Part shown: positions 42,103 to 53,200 of the stretch, in pieces | Numbering within the stretch: the first letter of the stretch is position 1 | Layout: each line of letters begins with the position of its first letter | DNA from: JBMYZL01 sp965661765 | GTDB lineage: Bacteria; Bacteroidota; Bacteroidia; Flavobacteriales_D; Sanyastnellaceae | NCBI GenBank assembly: GCA_965661765.1 | Contig: CBFIFE010000007.1 | Location: forward strand, 1-64,000 | Direction of reading: 5' to 3' | DNA length: 64,000 bases | Program-made: the position numbers and the translations under genes | Notes under the pieces: generated by a model | Told to the model about the DNA's origin: nothing | Database searches by the model: none | Seen by the model: only the letters and a program-made list of their open reading frames with translations

Positions 42103-42144
42103 CGGCCACGCCGAAGGTGCGCCCGAGTTTGGGGTGACAAGATG

Positions 42145-42152
42145 TATTTTCG
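42145..42152 (+). promoter_or_regulatory. -7 box TATTTTCG, 5 bases before the M1 peptidase start
   Basis: TATTTTCG-CGCCC-ATG. One change from TAnnTTTG. A TTTG at 42128-42131 is too close (13 bases) to be a standard -33 element. Confidence 0.45.
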
Positions 42153-42157
42153 CGCCC

Positions 42158-43981
42158 ATGCAACGTTTTCTCCCTTTCGGCCTCATTGCCTTGACTTTTC
42201 TCTTGTTGAACGCCACACCTGGCGCTGCGCAGTACCCTGGTTGGCAAATGGGTGCTGATTACGAGATGAGCATCTCCCTGGACACAGCATCGCACCAATA
42301 CGACGGGGAGATGAAATTGGTTTGGCAGAACAACTCCCCGGACGAACTCGATCGCGCCTTCTTTCATCTGTTCTTCAATGCCTTCCAGCCCGGGAGCATG
42401 ATGGATGTGCGCTCTCGGACGATCGCCGACCCAGACCCTCGCGTGGGCGACAGAATCGCTGGTCTCCCCACCGCTGAGTGGGGCTGGATTCAAGTGGAAG
42501 AACTGCAGGTGAACGGCAAACCAGCAACGTTTCAACATGACGGAACCATCCTCGACGTCGCATTGCCAGCCAGTGTGAAAAGTGGCAAAAAAGCCACATT
42601 CACCATGAAATGGAAGGCCCAGGTGCCCCGTCAAATCCGGCGCTCGGGTTGGCGAAACAGCGAGGGCATTGAATACTCCATGACCCAATGGTACCCCAAG
42701 CTGTGTGAGTACGACCACGATGGTTGGCATACAGACCCTTATGTCGGTCGTGAATTCCATGGCATCTGGGCAGACTACGAGGTCAGTCTTCAATTGCCAT
42801 CCTCCTTTGTTGTGGGCGGGACAGGCACCTTGGAAGACGTTCCTGAAGAGGTCAACGGCACGAAGGTTTGGCGGTTCAATGCCGAGAACGTGATTGACTT
42901 TGCCTGGGCAGCGGATCCCGACTATGTGCACACGGATACCCTTGTAGGCAAAACGGTTCTGAACTTTTGTCACCAAGCAGACACCACGTACGACGCCGCA
43001 TGGCAAGAATTGCCGGCTTATACAGCAAAAGCCCTCCTGTTCCTCGAAGATTTGGTTGGGCCTTACCCATATCCTCAATACAGCGTTCTCCAAGGCGGCG
43101 ATGGGGGCATGGAGTACCCGATGGCCACCTTGATTACAGGCAACCGGAGCTTGCGCAGCCTCGTGGGCGTTACGGTCCATGAAATGGCGCATTCCTGGTT
43201 TCAAGCCCTTCTGGCCACGAACGAAAGCCTTTATGAGTTTCTCGACGAGGGATTCACATCTTATGCAACGTCTCGCTGCATGGATTTCTTGTTCGCCGAT
43301 GGCATGGGCGGCCCCCACCGTTACAGCTATGGCGGTTACATCAATCAAGCACTCAGCGGAAATGAGGAGCCCCTCATCACACATGCTGACCACTACACCA
43401 CGAACCGGGCTTATGGCATCGGCGCCTATTCCAAGGGTGAGGTTCTGTTGGCCCAACTCGGGGGGGTCATGGGGCCAGAATTGCGAGACGAAGGACTGAA
43501 AAATTACTTCAAGCAGTGGGCCTTCAAGCACCCGGGTGTCAACGATTTCAAACGTGTCATGGAAACCACTTCTGACCTCGAATTGGATTGGTACTTCCAG
43601 TATTTCGTCAACACCACGCACACCATCGACTACAGTGTTGCAAGTGTCCTCAACGATGGAGACACCATTGCTGTAGAATTGGAGAGAATTGGGGGCATGC
43701 CCATGCCGATCGACGTGCTGGTGGAATTTGCCGATGGGGACTCTGCACAGTATCACATCCCCTTGGTGATGATGCGAGGGCACCGCCCCTTGGCACCGAA
43801 TGAGCAACTTGCCGAAGATTGGGCTTGGGTTCAGCCCTCATATGTATTGCGTTTGCCAGCGTCAGGCCGAAGCGTGGCCCGCGTTGAAATTGACCCCATG
43901 CGCTACCTGGCAGATGTGGACAGGCAAAACAATTCCGCGACTTTGTGCGCCAATTGCATCCAATCCTTTGAAAGGGACTGA
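42158..43981 (+). CDS. M1 family zinc metallopeptidase, exported
   Basis: 607 residues from the ATG at 42158, which begins a clear signal peptide (about 1-25, ending PGAAQ); an upstream GTG is possible but would extend past the promoter-like box. HEMAHSW (H341, E342, H345) and the distal ligand Glu364 in FLDEGF (18 residues after H345) form the M1 zinc site. The exopeptidase motif GAMEN is replaced by GGMEYP (about 317-322), common in bacterial M1 relatives of this type. The C-terminal domain (MPIDVLVEFADG) is beta-rich. Likely a periplasmic or surface aminopeptidase. One-base overlap (TGATG) with bioY. Confidence 0.92.
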   Translation: MQRFLPFGLIALTFLLLNATPGAAQYPGWQMGADYEMSISLDTASHQYDGEMKLVWQNNSPDELDRAFFHLFFNAFQPGSMMDVRSRTIADPDPRVGDRIAGLPTAEWGWIQVEELQVNGKPATFQHDGTILDVALPASVKSGKKATFTMKWKAQVPRQIRRSGWRNSEGIEYSMTQWYPKLCEYDHDGWHTDPYVGREFHGIWADYEVSLQLPSSFVVGGTGTLEDVPEEVNGTKVWRFNAENVIDFAWAADPDYVHTDTLVGKTVLNFCHQADTTYDAAWQELPAYTAKALLFLEDLVGPYPYPQYSVLQGGDGGMEYPMATLITGNRSLRSLVGVTVHEMAHSWFQALLATNESLYEFLDEGFTSYATSRCMDFLFADGMGGPHRYSYGGYINQALSGNEEPLITHADHYTTNRAYGIGAYSKGEVLLAQLGGVMGPELRDEGLKNYFKQWAFKHPGVNDFKRVMETTSDLELDWYFQYFVNTTHTIDYSVASVLNDGDTIAVELERIGGMPMPIDVLVEFADGDSAQYHIPLVMMRGHRPLAPNEQLAEDWAWVQPSYVLRLPASGRSVARVEIDPMRYLADVDRQNNSATLCANCIQSFERD

Positions 43982-44559
43982 TGTTTGACGCCCAGATCCA
44001 AGCAGTTTCGCTTCCCAAGAGAATGGTGCTGCTCTGTGCCCTGCTGCTGCTGATGTGTTTGGCAGGCCCAGCGCGATTGGACACGGCGGACGGCATACCG
44101 ATGACCTTGCAATCCCTGGTGGTGGTGCTGATGCCCATCCTGGTGGGGTGGCGCCGGGGAGTCTTATTGGTTTGCGCGTACCTCCTTCTCGGGGGCATTG
44201 GGGCCCCTGTGTTCGCTGGCGGGACAAGCGGTTGGACCCGATTTGCTGGGACAACTGGAGGCTTTCTTCTCGCCTTCCCCATCGCCGCAACGGCTGTCGG
44301 TGCATTGGCCGAGCGCATTCGCAAGTACCACGCATTGTTCGGTGGCCTGCTCATGGTTTCGGGGCAAGCGATTGTGCTGACACTTGGACTCATTTGGTCC
44401 ATGCGCATCAGCCCCCCTGCCCTTTCATTGCCTGAACTTGTCGCAGCCTTCTTGCCTGGTCTCTTGCTGAAAAGTGGCATCGGTGCGATGCTCATTGCGC
44501 TGACCACCCGGATTCTGCGATCTGCTGGTCAACTTCATCCTGAACTTCACGATTCATGA
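43981..44559 (+). CDS. bioY: BioY family biotin transporter subunit
   Basis: 192 residues with about six membrane spans. The segments IPMTLQSLVVVLMPILVGWRRGV and GGIGAPVFAGGTSGWTRFAGTTGGFLLAFPIAA are the biotin-binding signature of BioY, the substrate-binding S component of the biotin ECF transporter. No genes for the ECF ATPases or T component are seen, but BioY can act with shared modules or alone in some bacteria. It lies between two M1 peptidases with a 1-base overlap upstream and a 4-base overlap downstream. Biotin taken up would serve biotin-dependent carboxylases such as that containing AccC (62339-63853). Confidence 0.94.
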   Translation: MFDAQIQAVSLPKRMVLLCALLLLMCLAGPARLDTADGIPMTLQSLVVVLMPILVGWRRGVLLVCAYLLLGGIGAPVFAGGTSGWTRFAGTTGGFLLAFPIAATAVGALAERIRKYHALFGGLLMVSGQAIVLTLGLIWSMRISPPALSLPELVAAFLPGLLLKSGIGAMLIALTTRILRSAGQLHPELHDS

Positions 44560-46475
44560 AAGCCTTTCCGCTGCACTCACTCTTGTGCGTGTCCCTGTTC
44601 GCCATCCTCATTGGATGTGGGACCTCAACCAATGAACCAGACGCTCCCTCTTCTCCAACCAGCTCCAAGGGACAACAAATTGCCGCCATGAAACGGGCGA
44701 CAGATTTCCATTCCTACAGCAAACCGGAGGAAGCTCGGGTTGTGCACTTGGATTGGACAGCCCAAGTCGATTTTGACACGAAAGTCATCGAAGGCATCGC
44801 ACGTTACGACATCGCGCCCGCGGTGGACGCGAAGCGGATTTTGTTCGACACCGATGGTTTGACCATTTTGAGCGTTGAGGTCGATGGCGTTGCTGTTCCA
44901 TTTGAAATGGGGCCTGCCTTGCCCCACATCGGGTCTTCGTTGAGCATCCCCATTGCACCTGAATCCGAATCTGTGTCCATCGCCTATTCCACGGCACCCG
45001 ACGCGGGCGCGCTGCTTTGGGTGGAGGGAGCGTCGCCCTTTCTGTTCACGCAAAGCCAGGCCATCCTGGCGCGCACCTGGATTCCCTGTCAAGACAGTCC
45101 TGGCATTCGCTTTACTTACGACGCAGATGTCCAAGTTCCTGAAGGCCTCTTGGCGATGATGAGCGCCACAAACCCGACGGCCAAGGACCCCGACGGGCTG
45201 TATTCGTTCAAAATGAGCCAACCCATTCCTTCGTACTTGCTGGCCTTGGCTGTCGGCGATGTGGAATTCCGATCGGTGGGCGCTCACACCGGCGTCTATG
45301 CTGTTCCCGAACTGATTGAGGCAGCCGCAGCCGAGTTCTCCGAGATGGAAGACCTTTTGGTGGCAGCAGAATCCCTGTATGGTCCGTATGCATGGGAACG
45401 CTACGATTTGTTGGTCCTGCCTGCCGCCTTTCCATTCGGCGGGATGGAAAATCCCCGCCTCACGTTCGCCACGCCCACCATCATCGCGGGGGACAAGAGC
45501 CTGGTGGCCTTGGTGGCCCACGAACTGGCCCACAGTTGGTCCGGCAATCTCGTCACGAATGCCACGTGGGATGACTTCTGGCTCAACGAGGGGTTCACTG
45601 TGTATTTCGAGCAACGCATCATGGAGGCCGTCTACGGAAGAGAAATCAGCGAAATGCTGGCCACTTTGAGCTACCAAGGTCTTGTGGATGAAGTGGACGC
45701 CATCATGGATCTGAACCCGGACGACACCCACCTCAAACTCCACCTGCAAAACCGCAATCCTGATGATGGCATGACGGCCATCGCCTACGACAAAGGCTAC
45801 TTTTTCTTGCGCCTTTTGGAAGAAACGGTGGGGCGAGCTGCCTTTGATGCTTTCCTGCGCACCTATTTCGAGGCCCACGCGTTCAAGGTGATGGACACGG
45901 AGCGCTTCGTCACTTATCTGAAGCAAAATTTGTTTGCTGATGCGGATGGCAACGTGAATCAGGCCCTTTTGGACCAAACCCAACTCGAAGCCTGGATCTA
46001 CGGTCCCGGATTGCCAGACAACTGCCCATCCGTCCGAAGCGAAAGAATCGAAGCGGTCGACCGGGTCCTTCAGGCTTGGACCGCTGGTGAATTGGCCACA
46101 TCAGATTTGCCTTGGCCAGAATGGGTCTATCAGGAGAAATACCGATTCCTGTCGAATTTGCCAGACAACACCACTTCAGACCGCATGCGGGAGTTGGACA
46201 CAAAGTGGGCCATCTCCGGAACTGGCAACAACGAGGTGCTGTTCGCTTGGCTCGAGCAGGCCATTCGCAGCAATGACATCGAGAGTTTTCCCCGCCTTCG
46301 CACGTTCTTGGTCCAAATCGGTCGTCGGAAATTTCTGACCCCGCTCTACAGGGCGATGATCGAAACGGGCAAAAAGGAATTGGCCCTGACCATCTACGAA
46401 GAAGCCAGGGCCAATTACCACAGTGTGGCAACAGGAACAATCGATGAACTGCTTGGCGTTACCGGAGAACGGTAA
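44556..46475 (+). CDS. M1 family aminopeptidase, leukotriene-A4-hydrolase-like, lipoprotein
   Basis: 639 residues. The N terminus is a lipoprotein signal with lipobox AILIGC (Cys21). The M1 domain carries GGMENP (295-300, the exopeptidase motif), HELAHSW (H322, E323, H326) and NEGF with the third zinc ligand Glu345, at the standard 18-residue spacing. The C-terminal about 150 residues are all-helical (LQAWTAGELATSDLPW, FLVQIGRRKFLTPLYRAMIETGKKELALTIYEEAR), as in the LTA4 hydrolase / aminopeptidase B group. Probably anchored to a membrane facing the periplasm. Overlaps bioY by 4 bases; its 3' end overlaps the convergent T9SS gene by 17 bases. Confidence 0.94.
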   Translation: MKAFPLHSLLCVSLFAILIGCGTSTNEPDAPSSPTSSKGQQIAAMKRATDFHSYSKPEEARVVHLDWTAQVDFDTKVIEGIARYDIAPAVDAKRILFDTDGLTILSVEVDGVAVPFEMGPALPHIGSSLSIPIAPESESVSIAYSTAPDAGALLWVEGASPFLFTQSQAILARTWIPCQDSPGIRFTYDADVQVPEGLLAMMSATNPTAKDPDGLYSFKMSQPIPSYLLALAVGDVEFRSVGAHTGVYAVPELIEAAAAEFSEMEDLLVAAESLYGPYAWERYDLLVLPAAFPFGGMENPRLTFATPTIIAGDKSLVALVAHELAHSWSGNLVTNATWDDFWLNEGFTVYFEQRIMEAVYGREISEMLATLSYQGLVDEVDAIMDLNPDDTHLKLHLQNRNPDDGMTAIAYDKGYFFLRLLEETVGRAAFDAFLRTYFEAHAFKVMDTERFVTYLKQNLFADADGNVNQALLDQTQLEAWIYGPGLPDNCPSVRSERIEAVDRVLQAWTAGELATSDLPWPEWVYQEKYRFLSNLPDNTTSDRMRELDTKWAISGTGNNEVLFAWLEQAIRSNDIESFPRLRTFLVQIGRRKFLTPLYRAMIETGKKELALTIYEEARANYHSVATGTIDELLGVTGER

Positions 46476-49400
46476 CGTAACCAGTGATTTCTCGCCTGTT
46501 GCCGGAGAGCGACAGGCTGTAAACCACGACGCGGTACATATAAACGTTGTCTTGAACAAAGTGATCTGAGTCTGCATTCGCAGGCCCATGCCAAACTTCC
46601 GCGGGGTCACTGGTCTCAAAAACTTGGTCGCCCCAACGATTGAAAATCTGCAGGGAGAATCTGTTGGGATCGATGTCCGTTCCTTCGATTTTGAAAGCAT
46701 CGTTGACACCGTCGTTGTTCGGTGTGAAGCTCGTGGGGATGAACAAGTTGTAGAGATCGAAGATCTCCACATAGCGGGTCACTTGATTTGAACATCCATT
46801 TTCATCCGTAACCACCAATGTCACAGGATACAGCCCCCCCCTGTCAATCGGGAAGGTGAAAGTCGGGTCGGCTTGCGAAGAAATCCCCAAATCCGCCACC
46901 GTGTCAAACTGCCAAAACCAACCCACAACATTGGATGAGTTCACACTCTCGAACTCAATTTCGGTGTCCGGAGCTGTGGCGGGTTGTGGGGAAGCCGTGA
47001 AGCCGACAGAAGGTGGCACAAAAATTTGAATCGCATTCGGAAAGTTTGCGGTGTACGTGCACCCCAAATTCGATGTGATTTCCAAGGTGACGTCATAATT
47101 GCCTGGCGACATGTAAGCATGCGCAGGATCCTGATCGGCAGACCCTTCCCCATCTCCGAAGAACCACAATTGACTGGTCAAATCTGCCGGTTCATTCTCC
47201 AAGGTGAATTGAATCACGCCGGGCACACATGCGCGCGACGTGTCCACACTGAAAGCGGGAGGCATCGGGGTTTCAATGACGACCTCAAAGCACGAAGTGA
47301 CTGATGGGGTTTCGCAATTGTCACTCAGCGTCACACAATATGTTCCAGTTGAAGACGGATTGTGCGACAATTCAGCGTCATCTCCACCGACAGGGATGTT
47401 CTGCCAAGTCCAATCAAATGCATAGCCCAAGCCCGAGCCGCCAGCTGCCCCTACTGCCTCGAGTTCAGCAATTGCGCCTGTGCAAATCAGCCCTTCCCCA
47501 TCGATTTGGGCAATAGAAAGCGAATCATTCACATAGACATTGACAGTCTCTGCTTCTGTCGGACAATTGTCTTCATCTACAGCAGATACTGTGTAGGATG
47601 CGTCCAATGTCGGGCTGACAAATTGGGTCGTGCCTGTCCCCAAACCGTTGTCCCATGTGTAAGTCCATTCGTTGTTCAAATCCATGTCGGACCACACTTG
47701 CAACATGGCTGTTCCGTCGATGCACATGGTGGTATCATTCGACACTTCAAGGGTCAAAACCGGCGGATCTTCGAGAACAATGTCAAATTCATAAAGACAC
47801 CCTGAATCGTCACTCACCTCTAGGACATAGTCCCCTGGGCTCAACCCATCAAAAAGTGTTGCTCCCCCGTTGGAGGTAACCTGCTCGACCAAACTCCCCC
47901 CTCCTGTAAGCGTCACATTCCAGGGGCCGTCCGCAGCAGGGCTCATCACATTCACAAGCACTTCCCCGTCTGTGATCAAGCATGAGGGTTGCTCCACCGC
48001 ATAGTCGAATTGGAATCCTGGCAGAACCATCACTGTTGCCTCTGTGCCGCAATTGGGCATATCCATCGGTTCGACCAGCAGGGTGTATTCGGTAGCGACA
48101 CCATCAAAATCCAGAACCGTCGGATTGGGAATTGTGGGGTCATCCAAATATTCGCTGGGAGACCAGGTCCAATTGTAGCCACAAGTGCTTTGGCCTCCGC
48201 AGGTCACACACCACTGAGACTCCTCAAAACTGCCACTGCCACAACTCACGCTTCCGTCTGAAGTGAAGACAATCGTCAAACACCCATCTGGATTTGTCGC
48301 CACAAATGAATTTCCAGTCAAATCGCCTTCCAAAACAGCCAACACCGGTGAGGCCTCATCTGGGCCATCATAAATTGTCACTTCGTCAAAAAAAGTTTCA
48401 ACTGCTCCTGCAGTGAAATCAATCGTCATCATCGTGCCATCGCCTGGATTGTCAGGGCAATAGGAAAACACATCGTAGGCGTTGTTTCCGTAGCAATGCG
48501 AAAAAGAACCTTGTGACCCGCCGCATGAGGAAGGGATGACACCGTCAAAACTCCCCGCAAGCTGAACAGGCGTTTGACAAAAAATTTGGTCTGGCCCCGC
48601 TGTGATTGAATTGCCCAACCCAGGAATCACCTCGATGTTCACCGTTGTGTCCCAAGCGCAACCAAAGTTGTTCGTCACCCAATAATCGAAACTGTAATCT
48701 CCTGGAGCATCAAACAACAACTCAACATAATCGGCTTCGCCGTCGATGGTTGAAACACCATACGTTGATTCGTCCAAGTCCCAATAGCTGCTGTCCGCAT
48801 CCGCCCCAATGGTCGGTGTGAATGTCGTTACACCTGGAACAATCGCTGGATTGAAATCAATTCCCCACTCAAACAAGAAGCCATTGTCCGCCGCCCACTG
48901 ATCCAAAACGTTGAATTCCCAGATTCCATTGAGAGGACACCCCTCAAAATCGCAAATGTCACCGCAGGTGGCATACAAGCCCGCAGGCACAGTACCACCG
49001 CCTGCGACATCTGGATTGTCCGCGTCGTCCAAAACATAGACTCCAGCTGTACTCCAAGTATATTCATAACCCACGCCAGGTGTTGGCGAACCGCCACCAT
49101 CGCCAAATACAGGCTCCCCCAAATCATTCCCTCCCAAATCCGGATTGTTGCAACCAGTGGGGTCTGGTCCCCCACTTGCGCCATTTTCCATCACCAGGAC
49201 TTCCGTTCCATCCGGGCATGTCACCCACATGGTCAAGTCACCGATAAACGAATGTTCAAGGACCGCTGAGAACGACATGAGGTCATCACAGTTTTCCAAG
49301 ACTTGACCCGGATCGAAGAAATCGATGACAAGTTCAGATGTAAAGGGCACACCCGTGGCATCTGGCAGTGGCTCCGACTCTGAAACCGCCAACGGCGGCA

Positions 49401-50277
49401 GAGCAGTCCAAGTGATGCTTTGAACAGGACTCCCGTCCAGGTAACCCGGAGAACCGACGCACAGCGGGGTTGTGTATTGTGCGTTGAAGATCGGCAAAGT
49501 CGACACCAGGACTTGATAGGGCTCGAGGTTGATGCTGGAACACCCATTGTCATCCTCTACAACGAGAGATACCAAGTACTCACCAGGCTCAGCATACGCG
49601 TGCTCAGCGACAGGCGACGAAGTTGTCTCCACCTCTCCGTCTCCCCAATTCCAAATGTAATTGGCCAATGGTGCACCATCCGGCACAGACAAGCTCCCGT
49701 CAAAAGTCAGGGCTTGATCAGGGCAAACGCCCACGCTCGGCTGTCCGGGTTCAAAAGGATCAGGTGAAACCAAATCGTAAGACGACGTCGGATAGGTACA
49801 AGGCGTGACACAGGCCACTTCCGCAGCCCAACCAATGTCGCCGCCTGTTGCACCATTGTTGACGACCAATTGAAAAGTCAAACAGCCCGTCGGATTGTTG
49901 ATGGAGGCCGTGATGGTCATGTCCACGAAAAGGTTCCCTGATCCAGCCCCTACCAATGGGGCGCTGTTGTCAGGCCCATCAAAAACATACAAAACATCGT
50001 TGTTGTTTGGATTCGCATTTGTCTGCAAATCAAACCCCAAGAAATACACGGATACCGCATCGCCATCTACTTCTGGACAAATGGTGAAAACGTAATCAGA
50101 GTCAGTGTAAGGCCCGCCATCTCCATTGGACTGATCTCCGTCATCGTAGAAGATGTCATCACAAGCGATCACACTGCCATTGGACATCATGATTTGCCCA
50201 AGCCCCAACTCCGGCATCAACAGAAACCCGGTCAAAACGGCAAAAACTTGAACGATTGATTTCAACATGGCCCTCAT
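46459..50277 (-). CDS. Giant secreted PKD/CUB-like/P-domain protein with T9SS type B domain, paralogue 2
   Basis: 1272 residues. Signal peptide about 1-28. Domain order, as far as I can see: CUB-like (about 30-150), PKD (about 155-265, IWNWGDGEVETTSSPV), proprotein-convertase P-like domain (about 330-510, LEHSFIGDLTMWVTCPDG and GCPLNGIWEFNVLD), second CUB-like (about 610-740), beta repeats, two PKD domains (LWFFGDGEGSADQDPAHAY; GWFWQFDTVADLG), and a C-terminal CHU_C domain (about 1187-1272, FIPTSFTPNNDGVNDAF, FNRWGDQVFET). No protease or hydrolase active site seen. It is very similar in layout to the preceding gene, which it overlaps by 4 bases. Likely adhesin-like surface protein exported by T9SS. 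Confidence 0.92.
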   Translation of the reverse strand: MRAMLKSIVQVFAVLTGFLLMPELGLGQIMMSNGSVIACDDIFYDDGDQSNGDGGPYTDSDYVFTICPEVDGDAVSVYFLGFDLQTNANPNNNDVLYVFDGPDNSAPLVGAGSGNLFVDMTITASINNPTGCLTFQLVVNNGATGGDIGWAAEVACVTPCTYPTSSYDLVSPDPFEPGQPSVGVCPDQALTFDGSLSVPDGAPLANYIWNWGDGEVETTSSPVAEHAYAEPGEYLVSLVVEDDNGCSSINLEPYQVLVSTLPIFNAQYTTPLCVGSPGYLDGSPVQSITWTALPPLAVSESEPLPDATGVPFTSELVIDFFDPGQVLENCDDLMSFSAVLEHSFIGDLTMWVTCPDGTEVLVMENGASGGPDPTGCNNPDLGGNDLGEPVFGDGGGSPTPGVGYEYTWSTAGVYVLDDADNPDVAGGGTVPAGLYATCGDICDFEGCPLNGIWEFNVLDQWAADNGFLFEWGIDFNPAIVPGVTTFTPTIGADADSSYWDLDESTYGVSTIDGEADYVELLFDAPGDYSFDYWVTNNFGCAWDTTVNIEVIPGLGNSITAGPDQIFCQTPVQLAGSFDGVIPSSCGGSQGSFSHCYGNNAYDVFSYCPDNPGDGTMMTIDFTAGAVETFFDEVTIYDGPDEASPVLAVLEGDLTGNSFVATNPDGCLTIVFTSDGSVSCGSGSFEESQWCVTCGGQSTCGYNWTWSPSEYLDDPTIPNPTVLDFDGVATEYTLLVEPMDMPNCGTEATVMVLPGFQFDYAVEQPSCLITDGEVLVNVMSPAADGPWNVTLTGGGSLVEQVTSNGGATLFDGLSPGDYVLEVSDDSGCLYEFDIVLEDPPVLTLEVSNDTTMCIDGTAMLQVWSDMDLNNEWTYTWDNGLGTGTTQFVSPTLDASYTVSAVDEDNCPTEAETVNVYVNDSLSIAQIDGEGLICTGAIAELEAVGAAGGSGLGYAFDWTWQNIPVGGDDAELSHNPSSTGTYCVTLSDNCETPSVTSCFEVVIETPMPPAFSVDTSRACVPGVIQFTLENEPADLTSQLWFFGDGEGSADQDPAHAYMSPGNYDVTLEITSNLGCTYTANFPNAIQIFVPPSVGFTASPQPATAPDTEIEFESVNSSNVVGWFWQFDTVADLGISSQADPTFTFPIDRGGLYPVTLVVTDENGCSNQVTRYVEIFDLYNLFIPTSFTPNNDGVNDAFKIEGTDIDPNRFSLQIFNRWGDQVFETSDPAEVWHGPANADSDHFVQDNVYMYRVVVYSLSLSGNRREITGYVTVLR

Positions 50278-53200
50278 CTTGTCAATGTAACTGTTCCAAA
50301 CAACTCCTTTCGATCGCCTGTGGCAAGCGACCTTGTGATGATCACGTACGAATAAGTCCCATCAGCCACGTAGTAATCGCCGGCTTGGTTGTCACCTTGC
50401 CACACCTCATGGATGTTTCGCGATTCAAACACAACGCGTCCCCACCTGTCAAAAACTTGCACATGAAAATCCGACTCATCCACATCAATCCCTGAAATGG
50501 CCCAGCCATCATTCAAGCCATCCTGATCAGGCGTAAAACCGGTCGGAATGAACAGGGTGAAGCTTTCATTGACCAACACGTTCCGAGTCACCTCGCTGTG
50601 GCAACCCCAATCATTCATGGCGTGCAAGGTGACCTCATAAATCCCAGGTTGATTGTCGGGGAAAGTGAATTCCGTCTCGTACGCCTCACTGGTCGCCAAA
50701 TCATCGAATTCCCACAAAAAAGAATTAGCAAACGAACTGTAGTTGTAGAACTCCACTCGGGTCAGCGGCAATGCCGTGATCAAAGGCTCGCCGAGGAAAG
50801 AAGCGATGGGCTGTTGAAAGGTGGTCACCAAGTCTTCAGCCGTGTGCGTGTAAACACAGCCCGCCTCTGTTGTCAAAGTTGATGTGACAGTCCAAACACC
50901 CGTTTCAATGTAACTGTGCGCGGCATCAGGAGAAACCCCCGTGGTCAAAACGCTGCCATCACCAAACGTCCAGTAAAAGCTTGCCACTGGATCATTGCCC
51001 GGCGCAGCATTGGAAGAAAAATTGACCACCAAGGGAAAACATCCGCCCAAAGTATCCGCTGCAAAATCCGCGTTGACGGCATCAGGAACCAGCAATTCCA
51101 CGCATTGATCCACTGCCGGGGACTCGCAAGCATCGGTGACTTGTACACAGGCGAACGATGTCACGTCAGGAGAAGCCCAAAAGCCATCGCCACTCGCCCC
51201 AGGAACACCCGTCCAAGTGTAATTGTACGGCGCAACGCCACCAGATACTGCATTCACTCCTACCCAAATGGAATCCCCAGGACAAACTGCACCTCCAGGC
51301 TCCAGGGTCACAGCGAGGGGATCGTGCAACGTGACCCATATGATCTCCGACTCGCTCTGACACCCAATATCGTACGTGGCTTGAACCGTGTAGTACGCAT
51401 CCCCATTGGGGCCGACTGAGATTTGATTGCCCAATTCGTTCGTCGACCAGGCATACACCTCGTCGGTTTGTGCAGGAACCAATTCCGCCGAAAGCAAGGC
51501 TTCCCCATTCAGGCAGATTGTGGTGTCTTGCGAAACCACCAAATCTGGAACCGCGGGCGCGACCAGGCTCAACGTTTCAATGATCTCACATGTCGGGTCT
51601 GCGACCACAACTTCGTAATTCCCTGCAGTCAAACCCGAAAAACCAACCGGATTCAGACCGCTTGCTGTGAAGGCTGTTGTGATTTGATTGCCACTGTCGG
51701 CATCCCACAAGGTGACGTTCCATGGCCCATCGGAGTTGTAAATGTTGAGCACCACATCAATCGAACCATCGTTTTGAAAACAAGTCGGATTTGCTGAGGT
51801 GACGTCAATGTTGAAGCCGGCTCCAACTGTGACTTGGTCAGTCGATCCGCAACCTGGCAAGAAAGACCATTCGCCGAACACCTCAAACGTAACAGGATCG
51901 AAGCCGATGTCACCCAAAGCCGGTGATGGACCGGTCGAACTTTGCAGGAATTCTTCGGGCGTCCATGCCCAGTTCACATCCCCCGTGTTCGTGCATCCCA
52001 CGATGTATTCCCACTCTTCGATGAAGTCACTGCTCTGGCAGTCGACGGTGAAGTCAGGCACCACCTCCATCGTCAAACACCCTGTCGGTCCGCTCGCCGT
52101 CCACGACAAACCAGTCAAGTCCCCATTGTCTCCGTAAAATGGCGCCGTCACGAGCAGCGGGCTTGCATTGTCTGGGCCATCGTAAACATAGAACTCGTCG
52201 AAAACATTTTCCACACTCCCCGCCAAAAACTCAATGGTCATGAAAGTCGAACCTTCTGAACCCGCGTCTGGGCAATAGGTGAAACTTGAAGTCGTGTTGC
52301 TCTCATAACAATGGGTGTAGGCACCTGCATCTTCGCTGCATACTGGCGCAGGAAGACCAGGAACAAATGCCTGAAGATTGCCATCCCCACAAATCGTCAA
52401 ATCGGGCCCCGCTGAAATCACAGGCGGATCGAGCACTTCCAAAACAACGGTCGTATCGGCCGTACATCCAAAATCATTCACAATGTTGAAGACAAACGGA
52501 TAAGTCCCCGCAGCTGACGCACTGATGTCCAAGACCAATGGGTTGTCCGGATCCACCGCAACGTCAATGTCACTCGACCCTGCATAAGGCCCCAAATCCC
52601 ACTCCGCCGTGACAATTTCCGGCTCAATGACAATGGCGCCCGGGTAAAGATCTGGGTTGAGAATCAGGTTCCAAGTGCAGACGAATCCATTGTCCGCGCC
52701 CAAGTAGTCGGTGAAGCAAAATTCCCAAGTCCCGTTGAGTGGGCATCCAACGAGGTCGCACAAGGTGCCCTCCGGCTCATAAATGCCGGGATTGACAATG
52801 TTTCCTGTCATGGGGTTGCCCAGGGCGTCGGTGTAGGATACCTGAGTGGCATTCTCAGGAAGCTCTATTTGGCCCAAAGTTGACGTCTCACTCCAGCCGT
52901 AACCATAGCAATTCCCTTCTGTCAAATCATCTTCTACGTCTACAGGCTCGCCGAGAAATGTGCCAGCACCACCTTGGGTTTGCAGGGTAACGGTTGTGCC
53001 GTTGGGACAAGAAATGTTGATGTCCAAATCGCCAAGGTAGCTGTGCTCCATGAACGCATCGATTTGGATCAAGTCCTCGCAGCTCTCCAACACAGAGCCG
53101 GCCGGGAAAACATCCAGCTCCAACTGGGAACAATAGGTGAACCCTCCATCAAACCCCGTCGGAGAGATGGTCGGCGCATCATAACTGGGGGCATCCGTCC

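Noticed and set aside
41966..43807. Open frame of 613 codons on the minus strand
   Set aside because: It is antisense to DUF2461 and the M1 peptidase, where the zinc motif and signal peptide are on the plus strand. Long shadow frames are common at this GC content.
44625..45983. Minus-strand frame of 452 codons opposite the second M1 peptidase
   Set aside because: Antisense to HELAHSW and the other M1 motifs; no family features of its own.
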